DNA from: CADEEX01 sp964577955
GTDB taxonomy: Bacteria > Acidobacteriota > Vicinamibacteria > Vicinamibacterales > CAVVIG01
Reading direction: 5' to 3'
DNA: 64,000 nt
NCBI GenBank assembly: GCA_964577955.1
Contig: CAZOAZ010000029.1
Coordinates: 1-64,000 of the forward strand
Part shown: positions 48,866-58,385 of the stretch, in pieces
How positions within the stretch are numbered: the first letter of the stretch is position 1
Layout: each line of letters begins with the position of its first letter
Position numbers and translations under genes: made by a program
The notes under the pieces: generated by a model
Told to the model about the DNA's origin: nothing
Seen by the model: only the letters and a program-made list of their open reading frames with translations
Database searches by the model: none

Positions 48866-49474
48866 ATGACGGGCCGATTCGGCATTGTCGTGCTTCTGTG
48901 TCTCCTCCCCCGCGCGGCCACGGCCCAGTTCCAGATGCCAACAGCGCAGAACCTGCCGCGGGCGTTCATCAGCCCCATCCTCGGGGCGACGGTCGACTCG
49001 CCGTCCGACACCCCCAATCCGACCACGCCGGCGTTCGGCCTGGCGTTTGGGCGCCTGGGAAAGATCAGCAGCAGCGAAACAGAGCTCGCGTACTACCCCA
49101 CGCTGATTAGCGGCACGCCCGGAGTCGTGTCAAAAGAGCGGGTGTTCAGCTTCTTCCAGAACTTTCTCATCGGTCCGACCATCGGCCCAATCAAACCGTA
49201 CGGTGTGATTGGCTTCGGCGACCTGCTGCTGAACGCCTCGGTCGCGAGCTATGTGGGCCTGGATCCCGAGAGCGCGTTCAACAACTACTTCGCGCTGAGC
49301 GCCGGTGGCGGCGTGATCGGGTTCTTCATCGACCACCTTGGCGTCCGTGGCGACGTGCGCTGGTTCCGCGCCTACGGCTTCGACTCGAACTCGCTCGTCG
49401 TCGACAGCGCAGGCCTGGCTCTCACCCACTTCGAGTACTGGCGCCTGAACATCGGGCTCGTTGCGAGATTCTGA
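48866..49474 (+). CDS. outer-membrane beta-barrel protein, hypothetical
   Basis: The product has 202 residues with a signal peptide (IVVLLCLLPRAATAQ). Alternating hydrophobic strands such as KPYGVIGFGDLLLNASVASY and AGGGVIGFFIDHLGVRGDVR, and the final aromatic in LVARF, indicate an OmpA/OmpW-size barrel. Role unknown. It is isolated between oppositely oriented genes. Confidence 0.65.
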   Translation: MTGRFGIVVLLCLLPRAATAQFQMPTAQNLPRAFISPILGATVDSPSDTPNPTTPAFGLAFGRLGKISSSETELAYYPTLISGTPGVVSKERVFSFFQNFLIGPTIGPIKPYGVIGFGDLLLNASVASYVGLDPESAFNNYFALSAGGGVIGFFIDHLGVRGDVRWFRAYGFDSNSLVVDSAGLALTHFEYWRLNIGLVARF

Positions 49475-49519
49475 AAGACAAGAAGCTTCACAGCGAACCC
49501 GCCCGTCCGCCGAGCCGGT

Positions 49520-50014
49520 TCAGCGAGGTCCCTGAAAGCGCTGCGCCGTCCCCTCCAGCATCTGATCGACGCACCACTTCGCATAGACGCCGCCGAAGAG
49601 GCGCCCGAGTTCATGGGTGACGCTTCCGGACGGGAGGTCGTAGTCGATGAACACGCGGACCAGCGTGCCTCGATCGGCTGGCGCGAGATGAACGCCCATC
49701 CGGTACGACCCGATGACGATCAAGTGTGGCGAGCCCACGGTCTCCCACTCCTTGCGAGAGGGCCGATCATGGACCGTGACGACCTCGTCGAGAGAGATCT
49801 CGACGCCCATCATCGAACCCGCCATGCGAATGTGCGACCCGACGGATTGTCCTCGCCGCTCGTCCATGTCCACGGTCATGTGTCCGCCGCCCATCATCCA
49901 CGAGGACTTCCCCATGTGGGCCGAGAACTGCTCGTGGTCGTCCACGAAGTCGAAGACCGCTTTCATCGGTGCGTCGACGACCTGACTGCGTTCGTAGTGT
50001 TGACGCGCGCTCAT
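49520..50014 (-). CDS. SRPBCC-family protein
   Basis: The product has 164 residues. It begins HYERSQVVDAPMKAVFDFVD and ends in a helix, LGRLFGGVYAKWCVDQMLEG, the START/polyketide-cyclase-like helix-grip fold. It probably binds a hydrophobic ligand. Met- and His-rich loops (SSWMMGGGHMTVDM) are unusual. The start overlaps the stop of a short His-rich frame upstream (ATGA). Confidence 0.75.
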   Translation of the reverse strand: MSARQHYERSQVVDAPMKAVFDFVDDHEQFSAHMGKSSWMMGGGHMTVDMDERRGQSVGSHIRMAGSMMGVEISLDEVVTVHDRPSRKEWETVGSPHLIVIGSYRMGVHLAPADRGTLVRVFIDYDLPSGSVTHELGRLFGGVYAKWCVDQMLEGTAQRFQGPR

Positions 50015-50121
50015 CGGTCGTCCCTCAAGAGTGCGGCCTGGTCGTTGCCGCGCGAATGATGCGCGTGCCCGCCATGCCGGCGGTGCATCAGCAAGTGCAT
50101 GATCGGACAGGCGGCGATCAA
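50011..50121 (-). pseudogene. short DUF2933-like remnant
   Basis: The 36 residues from a TTG at 50121 read LIAACPIMHLLMHRRHGGHA then HH. The CP(I/L)MHL(L/F)MH motif is typical of the end of small membrane proteins of the DUF2933 type. The expected hydrophobic N-terminal half is absent upstream. It either is a truncated remnant or starts at an unusual codon. Its stop overlaps the SRPBCC start. Confidence 0.35.
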
Positions 50122-50511
50122 TGCCTGGGATCTGGCACGGTTGGTGCCATACCCGGGCCAGTCGGCGTCAGGCGATTTCGCGCAATAGTTCGTCGGTTTG
50201 CCAGCCGAGCGCCACAGCGGGTTGCCCGGGACGTGGGAAAAATCCCCGCGCTCGCGAAAATTTCCGAGGAGCGCTCGCCCGCTATGGCTGACGACCCGTG
50301 CAGTCGAGACACCCGTGCGTAGGGTGTGGCTGCTGCGGCTAGAGCCCTTGTGCGGGATTTTTCCCGCGAACTGCTAATTCCCCCACCACCCGGGCCCATG
50401 TGTGGTTCCAAGGGCCGCAAAACGACCGCCGTTTGACGACATCGGGCGAATCCAGGCTGGCGTACCGCTTGCCTCGGTGATCGTCACAGACGCTTTCGTG
50501 AGGAGGACACC
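50122..50511. other. gene-free region with inverted repeats
   Basis: No gene is supported across these 390 bp. TGGCACggttgGTGCCA (50133-50149) is a perfect 6-5-6 palindrome and also fits a GG-N10-GC sigma-54 pattern. GTGGGAAAAATCCCCGC (50233-50249) and GCGGGATTTTTCCCGC (50352-50367) are near-identical palindromic motifs 100 bp apart. Confidence 0.5.
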
Positions 50512-50925
50512 ATGACTGGTTTGAGAATGTTGACCGTCGCCGTCGCCATGTCCGGCCTGGCCGCTTCGGGATTCGTGGCACACGCGCAATCATCGGGCGC
50601 GCCGGCCGCAAAGCCGCAGACGGATGCACAGGATCATCAGGCCCATCATCCTGAGGCCGAGCCGGCGCCAAAACCTGCCGACGGCATGTCAGCCATGCAG
50701 GGCAAGATGATGGCCGACATGCAGGCTCGAGACGCGCGAATCGCGGACCTCCTGGCCAAGATGAAGGCGGCCCAGGGCAACGCCAAGGTTGACGCGATCG
50801 CCGAGTTGGTGACGGCGATGGCTGAGCAGCACAAGGCGATGCGCGACGGGATGGTGCAGATGCAGGGGCAGATGATGATGCAAATGCACGAACAGATGAT
50901 GAAACAGATGGGCGGCGCGAAGTAG
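50512..50925 (+). CDS. Met/His-rich periplasmic protein
   Basis: The product has 137 residues with a signal peptide ending AHAQ. The middle has DHQAHHPEAEP; the C-terminal half is a long amphipathic helix very rich in methionine (MSAMQGKMMADMQ and QMQGQMMMQMHEQMMKQMGG). Met/His clusters like these bind Cu(I)/Ag(I), so a periplasmic copper buffer or chaperone is inferred. GGAGG precedes the ATG. It stands about 80 bp before the second metal efflux locus. Confidence 0.6.
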   Translation: MTGLRMLTVAVAMSGLAASGFVAHAQSSGAPAAKPQTDAQDHQAHHPEAEPAPKPADGMSAMQGKMMADMQARDARIADLLAKMKAAQGNAKVDAIAELVTAMAEQHKAMRDGMVQMQGQMMMQMHEQMMKQMGGAK

Positions 50926-51005
50926 CGTTTCGCAGGCGTACAGGTAAGCGGAGCTGCTGCTAATGCTTGGAGTCTAGGACCGCTTCGCCACATAATGACC
51001 GCGTC

Positions 51006-51398
51006 GTGAAGGTGCTCCGCTCGCTCGCGGCGCTCGTGCTGACTCCTTGTCTGACGCTGTCGCCGGCGTTGGTACCGGAGCACGCTCACGAAGCCGACGC
51101 GGATCATCCGCAGGCCACCGTCCATCGCCATCTCGAACCGCACGCGGCCGACATCCACGACGACGATCACGCGGAGTTCGCCGAAGACGGCGACCACGTC
51201 GTGTGGCTCGACGGAACGACCGCTGTCTGTCCGGGCTGCGTTCAGCTCACGGCGCCATCGGCACGCGCGATCGCTGCGGTCAAGGTTGCCGTTCCGCTCG
51301 TCCGCTGGACGGCGCAGCCAGACTACGACACGGCACCTCCTCACGGTCCCCCGCGGCAAACGCCCGGCCTCCGCGGCCCTCCCTCCTTCGCCGCCTGA
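51006..51398 (+). CDS. His-rich secreted protein before RND operon
   Basis: The product has 130 residues with a signal segment (LRSLAALVLTPCLTLSPAL). The mature part has EHAHEADADHPQATVHRHLE and HAADIHDDDHAEFAEDGDHV, then a CPGC pair. It probably binds zinc or similar divalent ions in the periplasm. It parallels the Cys/His-rich gene that heads the first RND operon. The GTG at 51006 starts the signal peptide. Confidence 0.55.
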   Translation: MKVLRSLAALVLTPCLTLSPALVPEHAHEADADHPQATVHRHLEPHAADIHDDDHAEFAEDGDHVVWLDGTTAVCPGCVQLTAPSARAIAAVKVAVPLVRWTAQPDYDTAPPHGPPRQTPGLRGPPSFAA

Positions 51399-51455
51399 TC
51401 TGAACTGACGGGTTCACCCGTCGTCTGTCTCGCACTCCGTTCATTCGAGGTCGCA

Positions 51456-52673
51456 ATGCGCATAGTGGTGCTTGGCGCCACGCTGCTGGCGGTCGTTCTG
51501 CCGTCGCACGCGGGCGCGCAATCCTTGACGTTGACCGAAGCCGACGCGCTGGCGCGGCTGTCCACCGACAGTCCTCGCGTGCGGGCGCTGCGCACCGGCA
51601 TCGATGTGGCCCGCGCGGATGCGCTGCTGGCCGGACGCTGGCCGAACCCACGTGTCGTGTTCAATCGCGAGTCGGTCGCCGGCACCACCGAGCACATCGT
51701 CACCCTCGCGCAGCCGCTGCCGATCAGCGGCCGGCGGGGACTGGAGGTCCAGGCGGCGTCCGCGCTCGTCGACGCCGCAACCAGCCGGAGTGACGACGGC
51801 GTGCGGCGAGCGCGCGCGGATCTGCGCCTGGCCTTCGCGGCACTCGTCAGCGTTCAGGTGCGGCTTGGCGCACTCGAAGCGGCGCGGACGCGACTGCAGG
51901 AAGTCGTACGGATCCTCGAACGCCGCGAGGCGGCCGGGGATTCGGCCGGGTTCGACCGGCTACGCGCGGAACACGAGTTATTCGACGTCGACGCCGACCT
52001 CGCGCTTGCAACCGCGGACCGGAGCCACGCGCAAGCTGCGCTCTCGGGCTTTTTCGTCGGCGTCCAGCCGGCGGCGATCGTGGCGGTGGCTGCACTCAGT
52101 GCTCCCGACGTGCCACCACTTGCCGCACTCCTCGCACGCGCCGAGACCACCCGCGGCGAACTGGTCGCGTTCCGGCAGGAAAGCGCTGCGGCGCGACTGG
52201 CAGCCGAGGCTGCAGACAAGCGGCGCATCCCTGAGCCGGAGGTAATCGCCGGCGCGAAATCATCGTCGAACGGCGCTGGCGATTTGGGGGTCGTCGTCAG
52301 CGTGCAAGCGACCGTCCCGATCTTCGATCGCGGACGGCCCGAACGCGCCGTCGCGGAAGCCCGCGATCGCCAGGCGGTCGCCCGCGCCGAGGCGTTCCGG
52401 CAGCTGCTCGCCGCGGAGATTGCCGGCCTCCGCGACGCCGTCTTGCAGCGTCGTGACGTGGCCGCGCGTTACCGCGACAGCGCAGTGCGCGGCACCGAGC
52501 AGATTGAACGGATCGCGCGCGTCAGCTACGAGGCCGGGGAACGAGGGATTCTCGAACTCCTCGACGCCTATCGCGCCGGCGCTTCCGCCGCCGCCCGCCA
52601 GTCCACTCTCGACCTCGCTGTCAAAGAAGCCGAAATCGAGCTGGAATTCGCCAGCGGCTGGGAGATGCCGTAA
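51456..52673 (+). CDS. TolC-family outer-membrane efflux protein
   Basis: The product has 405 residues with a signal peptide ending GAQS. It has helical repeat halves, with LLAGRWPNPRVVFNRESVAG and RVSYEAGERGILELLDAYRA as recognisable CzcC-like segments. It is the first structural gene of the second RND efflux operon. Its stop overlaps the adaptor start by one base (TAATG). Confidence 0.88.
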   Translation: MRIVVLGATLLAVVLPSHAGAQSLTLTEADALARLSTDSPRVRALRTGIDVARADALLAGRWPNPRVVFNRESVAGTTEHIVTLAQPLPISGRRGLEVQAASALVDAATSRSDDGVRRARADLRLAFAALVSVQVRLGALEAARTRLQEVVRILERREAAGDSAGFDRLRAEHELFDVDADLALATADRSHAQAALSGFFVGVQPAAIVAVAALSAPDVPPLAALLARAETTRGELVAFRQESAAARLAAEAADKRRIPEPEVIAGAKSSSNGAGDLGVVVSVQATVPIFDRGRPERAVAEARDRQAVARAEAFRQLLAAEIAGLRDAVLQRRDVAARYRDSAVRGTEQIERIARVSYEAGERGILELLDAYRAGASAAARQSTLDLAVKEAEIELEFASGWEMP

Positions 52674-54217
52674 TGAATCGCTTTCGTCTCATCATGCTCG
52701 TCGTCGCCGTGGGTCTTCCGGCATGCGGTTCCAGCCCGGCACCACGGGAGCACGCCAATGAGGAGATCTCGCTCGACGTGACCAGTTGGACCGATCGCAG
52801 CGAACTCTTCATGGAATACCCGCCCCTGGTCGCTGGCCAGAGCGCTCGCTTCGCGGTTCACCTCACGCGGCTCGAAGACTTCCAGCCGCTCACTGCAGGA
52901 CAGCCGTCACTTGAATTCATACCAGAGGCCGGCGGCACGGCGACAACGCTGCCTGGGAACGATCCGTCTCGCCCCGGCGCGTTTCGCATCGAAGGCACTC
53001 CGCCGGCGGCGGGCCGCTACCGCTGGGCGCTCCGCGTGCAGGCGCCGAATCTGACCGATCGTCACGACCTCGGTACGGTCACGGTGTTTCCCGATCAAAA
53101 GTCCGCGGCCGCGGCGCCGGATCTGCACGGACCCGAAGATCCAGCCGCCATCTCATATCTCAAAGAGCAACAGTGGACCAACGAGTTCGGCACGCATCTC
53201 GCCGAAGACCGTGAACTGCGGACGGCGACGCGCGTGGCAGCCACCATCGAGCCGCTGAGCGGCGGCGAGGCGCTGGTCGCCGCGCCGGCGGCGGGGCGCT
53301 ATGCCGCCGATGCCCTCCCCGACGTCGGCGCGTTCGTCCGAGCCGGTGCCGTATTGGGTCGCCTCGAGCCACGGCTCGGGGCTGCGGACGACCGGGCGGC
53401 GCTGCAGTCGGCCCTGGCTGAAGCCCGCGCCGCGCTCGATGGGGCACAGGCCGAAGAACGTCGCACCGAACAGCTGCTGGCTGATCGAGCGATCCCCGCC
53501 CGCCGCGTCGAAGACGCGAAGCGGACGCGGACGGTCGCCGAGGCACGCGTCCGTGCGGCCGAGTCGCGACTCGCCCAGCGTGACGAAACACTGGGTGCCG
53601 GCGGCGGCGGCGCCAGCGGCAATGTCTTTGTGCTCAAAGCACCGATTGCCGGACGCATCGCCGGCGTGATGGCCACCCTCGGCGCCGCGTACGGCGAAGG
53701 CGCGCCGCTCTTCAAGATCGTGCGCACCGATCGCGTGGAACTGCGCGCGCTGGTCCCGAGTGCCGACGTCGCCGCCGCCCGCAATACGGGCGATCTGGCG
53801 TTCGAAGTGCCGGGCCGCGCCGATCCGCTTCCGCTCATGGCGCATCACATGCACGATGCCGGCGTGCTCGACCCCGACACCCACTCTCTCCCGCTGCAAT
53901 TCGAGGTTGAGAACCCACACGGACAGTTACTGATCGGCCAGAGCGGAAGCGCGCTGCTCTACCACAAGGAACGCGCCCGTGTGCCAGCGCTTCCGAAGAC
54001 GGCGGTGTTGATGGAAGCCGGCCGGCCGTACGTCTTCGTTCACGTCAGCGGCGAGCGCTTCGTACGCCGCTACGTCGACATTGCCACACGCGACGGCGAC
54101 TGGGTCGGACTCAAGGGCGGCGTGAAAACCGGCGAACGGGTCGTCGTCCGGGGCGCCTACGAAGTCCAGCTGGCCTCGGCGGCCAAGGGATTGCCCGCCG
54201 AAGGGCACGTGCACTGA
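52673..54217 (+). CDS. RND periplasmic adaptor lipoprotein (CzcB-like)
   Basis: The product has 514 residues. The signal ends in a lipobox (VGLPAC), so it is membrane-anchored by lipid. An extra N-terminal domain (about 30-150) with a beta-sandwich character (EISLDVTSWTDRSELFMEYP) precedes the usual barrel-sandwich, helical hairpin (LAEARAALDGAQAEERRTEQ) and beta-barrel domains. His residues in MAHHMHDAGV may bind metal. It joins the pump to the outer-membrane channel. Confidence 0.87.
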   Translation: MNRFRLIMLVVAVGLPACGSSPAPREHANEEISLDVTSWTDRSELFMEYPPLVAGQSARFAVHLTRLEDFQPLTAGQPSLEFIPEAGGTATTLPGNDPSRPGAFRIEGTPPAAGRYRWALRVQAPNLTDRHDLGTVTVFPDQKSAAAAPDLHGPEDPAAISYLKEQQWTNEFGTHLAEDRELRTATRVAATIEPLSGGEALVAAPAAGRYAADALPDVGAFVRAGAVLGRLEPRLGAADDRAALQSALAEARAALDGAQAEERRTEQLLADRAIPARRVEDAKRTRTVAEARVRAAESRLAQRDETLGAGGGGASGNVFVLKAPIAGRIAGVMATLGAAYGEGAPLFKIVRTDRVELRALVPSADVAAARNTGDLAFEVPGRADPLPLMAHHMHDAGVLDPDTHSLPLQFEVENPHGQLLIGQSGSALLYHKERARVPALPKTAVLMEAGRPYVFVHVSGERFVRRYVDIATRDGDWVGLKGGVKTGERVVVRGAYEVQLASAAKGLPAEGHVH

Positions 54218-54226
54218 GGTGTGGTG

Positions 54227-57200
54227 ATGAAACGACTGATTCGCTGGTCGATCGACCACCACTGGATGGTGCTCGTGTTCTCCGTCCTGCTGCTGGCTGC
54301 CGGACTGCGGACGGCGCGCAGCATGCCGGTGGACGTCTTCCCAGATCTCACGGCGCCTACCGTGACAATCCTGACCGAGGGCCGCGGCATGGCGCCCGAA
54401 GAAATGGAAGCGCTCGTCACCTTCCCGCTGGAGAGCGCCATCAATGGCGCGTCCAGCGTGCGACGGGTTCGTTCCGCCACCGCGCTCGGCATTGCGGTCG
54501 TCTGGGTGGAATTCGACTGGGGTACGGACATCTTCCTCGCTCGTCAGATCGTCGCCGAAAAGCTGGCGCTGGTCGGCAGCTCGCTGCCGCCGCAGGTCGA
54601 GCGACCGGTGCTGGCCCCGGTCTCGTCGATCATGGGCGAAATCCTGTTCTTCGCACTGTCATCAGAGCAGCACAGTCCGTTGGAGCTGCGAACCGTGGCC
54701 GATGCCGTCGTTCGCCGGCGGCTGCTGGCGGTGTCCGGGGTGTCCCAGGTGACGCCGATCGGCGGCGCGGAGCGCCAGTACCAGGTCATCGCGCATCCGG
54801 ACCTGCTTCGCGCGAATGGCGTCTCGCTGACCGAGCTCCTCGACGCCGTTCGAGGAGCCAGCGCGAACACGTCGGCGGGCATTTTCACGGAAGGACCGCA
54901 AGAGTACATCCTCCAGGCGATCGGCCGGGTCCGCACACCTGACGAAATCGGCGAGAGCGTCATCGCGCTGCGCGGCGAGCGGTCGGTTCTGATTCGCGAT
55001 CTCGCCGAGGTCCGCGAAGGTGCGGCCCTCAAGCGCGGCGAGGGCTCACGCAGTGGCAAGCCGGCGGTGATCATCGGGATCCAGAAGCAGCCCGGCGCGA
55101 ACACCCTCGAGCTGACCGGCCGGCTCGATCACGAGCTCGATCGGATTCAGATCGAACTGCCGGCGGGCATGACCATCGATCGCAAGATTTTCCGCCAGTC
55201 CGACTTCATCGAAGTGGCGGTCGACAACGTCGTCGCGGCGCTTCGCGACGGCGGCATTCTCGTGATCGTCATCGTGCTGCTGTTCCTGGCCAACCTCCGC
55301 GCGGCGGCCATTACGCTGACGGCGATGCCGCTCTCGCTGGCGACGGCGGTGCTGGTGCTCGGCGCCTTCGGCGCGACGATCAACACCATGACGCTTGGCG
55401 GCATGGCCATCGCCATCGGCGCGCTGGTCGACGACGCGATCATCGACGTCGAGAACGTGGTGCGGCGGCTGCGCGAAAATCGCCGCAGACCCGAAGGCGA
55501 GCGCCGCCCGGCCGCGGACATCGTCCAGGACGCAACGCTCGAGATCCGGACCTCCATCGTCTTCGCGACGGTCATCATCGTGCTCGTGTTCCTCCCGATC
55601 TTCGGGCTGGCTGGTGTCGAGGGACGGCTGATGACGCCGCTTGCCTTCGCCTACATCACGTCGCTCCTCGCGTCGCTCGCCGTCGCCATCGTCGTCACAC
55701 CGGCACTGTCGTACGCGTTCCTGCCGACCGCGGCCTCGATCGAGCGCGGGCACGACGGGTGGCTGGCCCGGACCCTCAAGTCCGGGTTCGGGCGCGTACT
55801 GCCGCGCGCCTTGAACCACCCGGGCCTCGTAGTCGCGTCGTCGCTGGCGCTGCTCGTCGCGGCCGGCACCGCGATGACTCGCCTGGGCACCGCCTTCCTG
55901 CCAGAGTTTCACGAAGGCAGCCTGACGGTTCAGGCCAACACGCTGCCGGGAACGTCGCTCGTCAAGTCCGACGAGATCGGCCGGCGCGTCGAGCAGATTC
56001 TCCTGGCCGAACCCGAAGTCGTCGCGACGGCCCGGCGGACGGGACGCGCGGAACTGGACGAGCACGTGCAAGGCGTTGAGGCAGCAGAGATCGACGTGGG
56101 CTTGAAGGACACGGGGCGCTCGCGCGACGAATTGCTCGCCTCGCTGCGGCGCGGCTTCGCGACGCTGCCAGGCACGAATGTGACGATCGGTCAGCCGATC
56201 TCGCACCGCATCGACCACATGCTGTCAGGCACGCGCGCGAACATCGCGATCAAGGTCTTTGGCGACGATCTGGCCACCCTGCGGCGTCTTGGCAACCGCG
56301 TCCGTGATGCCGTCGCTGGCGTCCCCGGCGCGGTCGACATCTCGCTCGAACAGCAGATGGACATTCCGTTCATCCGTTTCGTGCTGAATCGTCCCGCCAT
56401 CGCGCGGTACGGACTGCATATCGACGACGTCGCCGAGGCGATTGAAACCGCGTTCGCGGGCGCGACCGTCGGACGAATCTTCGACCGCGGCACGGCATTC
56501 GATCTGGTCGTCAAGTTCGATCCCGCCGGCGCGGCGGAGTTCGAGCGCATTGCCGACCTGCCGGTCGATACGCCCCGATCGGGGCCGGTCGCGGTCCGAC
56601 TGCTCGCCGATGTTCGACGTGAGGAAGGCGCGAACATGATCCTTCGTGAAAACGTCGGGCGTCGGATTGTGATCTCCTGCAATGTCTCTGGTCGCGATCT
56701 CGGCGGCGTCGTCAACGACATTCGAGCGGCCGTCGCGGCGTCCGTGCCGATGCCGGCCGGGTACCGCGTCGAGTACGGCGGCCAGTTCGAGAGCCAGCAG
56801 AGGGCGTCGAACCGGCTCCTGATTCTCGGCGTCGGCGTGCTGGCCGGACTCTTCATGCTCCTCGTCCTCGCGCTCGGCGAATCGCGCGACGCCATCCTGA
56901 CGATGGTCAATCTGCCGCTGGCGCTGATCGGCGGCGTCGGCGGCGTGTTTCTGGCCGGGGGCGTACTGAGCGTGGCGTCGACGATCGGCTTCATCACGCT
57001 CTTCGGCATCGCGACCAGAAACGGCATCATGCTCGTCTCCCACATTCAACATCTGGTGCGCGTCGAAGGGGTCACCGACTTCCGCGAGGCGGTGATTCGC
57101 GGCGCGGAGGAACGGCTCGTGCCGATTTTGATGACGTCAATGGCCGCCGGGCTCGCGTTGATTCCGCTGGCGCTCGGCGGCGGCAAGACCGGCAGCGAGA

Positions 57201-57349
57201 TTCAGACGCCGATGGCGATCGTCATTCTTTGCGGACTGACCACGTCGACGCTGCTGAACATGTTCGTGCTGCCAACGTTGTACTTGCGGTATGGCCGAGT
57301 TTACGGCGCGGCAAACCGCGCTATCGTTGGTGAAGGCGTAAGGGGGTAA
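54227..57349 (+). CDS. CzcA-family heavy-metal RND pump
   Basis: The product has 1040 residues with the twelve-helix RND layout and two large periplasmic loops. It starts LIRWSIDHHWMVLVFSVLLL. The TM4 region AIGALVDDAIIDVENVVRRL differs from both CusA and classic CzcA, so the metal is uncertain; the His-rich and Met-rich neighbours suggest divalent ions or copper. It is third in the tolC-adaptor-pump operon. The ATG at 54227 is preferred to a GTG two codons upstream. Confidence 0.88.
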   Translation: MKRLIRWSIDHHWMVLVFSVLLLAAGLRTARSMPVDVFPDLTAPTVTILTEGRGMAPEEMEALVTFPLESAINGASSVRRVRSATALGIAVVWVEFDWGTDIFLARQIVAEKLALVGSSLPPQVERPVLAPVSSIMGEILFFALSSEQHSPLELRTVADAVVRRRLLAVSGVSQVTPIGGAERQYQVIAHPDLLRANGVSLTELLDAVRGASANTSAGIFTEGPQEYILQAIGRVRTPDEIGESVIALRGERSVLIRDLAEVREGAALKRGEGSRSGKPAVIIGIQKQPGANTLELTGRLDHELDRIQIELPAGMTIDRKIFRQSDFIEVAVDNVVAALRDGGILVIVIVLLFLANLRAAAITLTAMPLSLATAVLVLGAFGATINTMTLGGMAIAIGALVDDAIIDVENVVRRLRENRRRPEGERRPAADIVQDATLEIRTSIVFATVIIVLVFLPIFGLAGVEGRLMTPLAFAYITSLLASLAVAIVVTPALSYAFLPTAASIERGHDGWLARTLKSGFGRVLPRALNHPGLVVASSLALLVAAGTAMTRLGTAFLPEFHEGSLTVQANTLPGTSLVKSDEIGRRVEQILLAEPEVVATARRTGRAELDEHVQGVEAAEIDVGLKDTGRSRDELLASLRRGFATLPGTNVTIGQPISHRIDHMLSGTRANIAIKVFGDDLATLRRLGNRVRDAVAGVPGAVDISLEQQMDIPFIRFVLNRPAIARYGLHIDDVAEAIETAFAGATVGRIFDRGTAFDLVVKFDPAGAAEFERIADLPVDTPRSGPVAVRLLADVRREEGANMILRENVGRRIVISCNVSGRDLGGVVNDIRAAVAASVPMPAGYRVEYGGQFESQQRASNRLLILGVGVLAGLFMLLVLALGESRDAILTMVNLPLALIGGVGGVFLAGGVLSVASTIGFITLFGIATRNGIMLVSHIQHLVRVEGVTDFREAVIRGAEERLVPILMTSMAAGLALIPLALGGGKTGSEIQTPMAIVILCGLTTSTLLNMFVLPTLYLRYGRVYGAANRAIVGEGVRG

Positions 57350-57351
57350 TC

Positions 57352-58257
57352 ATGCGCGTTTGGCTGAGGACGATCACACTCGTGTTGACCGCGCTGGCGC
57401 TCGGGCCCAGCGCGGTCGCTCAAGATATGCCGGCGCCGTACAAGGACGTGCTGACGTCGCTCGGCAAGAGCGGCGACTTCAAAGACAACGTTCTCAAAGT
57501 GAACATCCCGCGCAACGACGTCAAGGTCACGGTTGCCGGCATCGACACGCCGACACCGTTCGGTTTCGGCGGCTGGGTCGCGATGACCAAGGGCACCGGC
57601 GGGCACGACGTGCTGATGGGCGACCTCGTGCTGCTCGAAAACGAAGTGAACCCGGTGATGTCGGCGCTCCTCGAGCACGGCTTCGATGTGACCGCCCTCC
57701 ACAACCACTTCTTCTGGGATCAGCCGCGGATGTTCTACATGCACGTCCACGGTCACGGCACGCCAGCGGACATGGCGCGCAATCTCAAGCCGGCGCTCGA
57801 CTTGATTGGCAAGGGGCTGCCACCGCCGCCAGCTGCCGCAGCCGCACCTGCCAACCAGCTCGACTCGGCGCGGCTCGCGCAAATCGTCGGCACGCCTGGC
57901 GAGCAGAACGGCGCCGTCTACAAGATCACGATCGGCCGGAGCGATCTGACCGTGACCGAGATGGGAGCCGTCATCAACGCGCGCATGGGGCTCAACACCT
58001 GGGCCGCGTTCACCGGCACCAACGACAAGGCCGCGATCGCCGGCGACGTGGCGATGCTGGAATCAGAAGTCACGCCGGTGCTGAAGGTGCTGCGCCAGAA
58101 CGGGCTCGACGTCGTCGCCATCCACCACCACATGACTTCGGACCGCCCGATGATCATCTTCCTGCACTACTGGGGGACCGGTCCGGCCGAGACGCTGGCG
58201 GCCGGCTTCAAGGCGGCCGTCAACGAACTGGGAAAACACGGCGCCGCGACGCGTTGA
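57352..58257 (+). CDS. tandem DUF1259 secreted protein
   Basis: The product has 301 residues with a signal peptide ending AVAQ. Two homologous halves follow (about 25-145 and 165-290). Each has a VxxxENEVNPVM/VAMLESEVTPVL helix, a GFDVTALHNHFF/GLDVVAIHHHMT strand with His pairs, and FYMHVHGHG/IIFLHYWGTG. DUF1259 (LppY/LpqO-like) proteins are secreted and of unknown role; the His-rich pocket suggests metal binding. It starts 2 bp after the RND pump gene, so it belongs to that operon. Confidence 0.8.
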   Translation: MRVWLRTITLVLTALALGPSAVAQDMPAPYKDVLTSLGKSGDFKDNVLKVNIPRNDVKVTVAGIDTPTPFGFGGWVAMTKGTGGHDVLMGDLVLLENEVNPVMSALLEHGFDVTALHNHFFWDQPRMFYMHVHGHGTPADMARNLKPALDLIGKGLPPPPAAAAAPANQLDSARLAQIVGTPGEQNGAVYKITIGRSDLTVTEMGAVINARMGLNTWAAFTGTNDKAAIAGDVAMLESEVTPVLKVLRQNGLDVVAIHHHMTSDRPMIIFLHYWGTGPAETLAAGFKAAVNELGKHGAATR

Positions 58258-58271
58258 CGCGACGGCGTGAT

Positions 58272-58361
58272 CGGACAGGCTGGCTTGTCCGCCGTTGCCT
58301 CGGCGGAGGCGGAAGCCTGTCCCTACCGATGTCACGCGAAGCCTGTCCCTACCGGCATCAC
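58272..58361. repeat. repeat A copy 8 (cluster of three)
   Basis: CGGACAGGCTGGCTTGTCCG (58272-58291) is followed by two half-copies reading AAGCCTGTCCCTACCG (58313 and 58340) in direct orientation, each followed by a (A/G)T(G/C)CAC edge. They fill the gap between the DUF1259 and cytochrome genes. Confidence 0.8.
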
Positions 58362-58372
58362 ACGTCCCGGAG

Positions 58373-58378
58373 TATTCT
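58373..58378 (+). promoter_or_regulatory. -10 element of a leaderless promoter
   Basis: TATTCT ends 7 nt before the ATG at 58386, so transcription likely begins at the start codon of the cytochrome gene. Confidence 0.4.
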
Positions 58379-58385
58379 GGGACGC

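Noticed and set aside
50352..50367. Intrinsic terminator
   Set aside because: The T-run is inside the palindrome, not after a stem, so it does not fit a terminator.
50118..50420. 100-codon minus-strand frame
   Set aside because: No domain, no ribosome site, and it overlaps the palindromic motifs; judged a chance frame.
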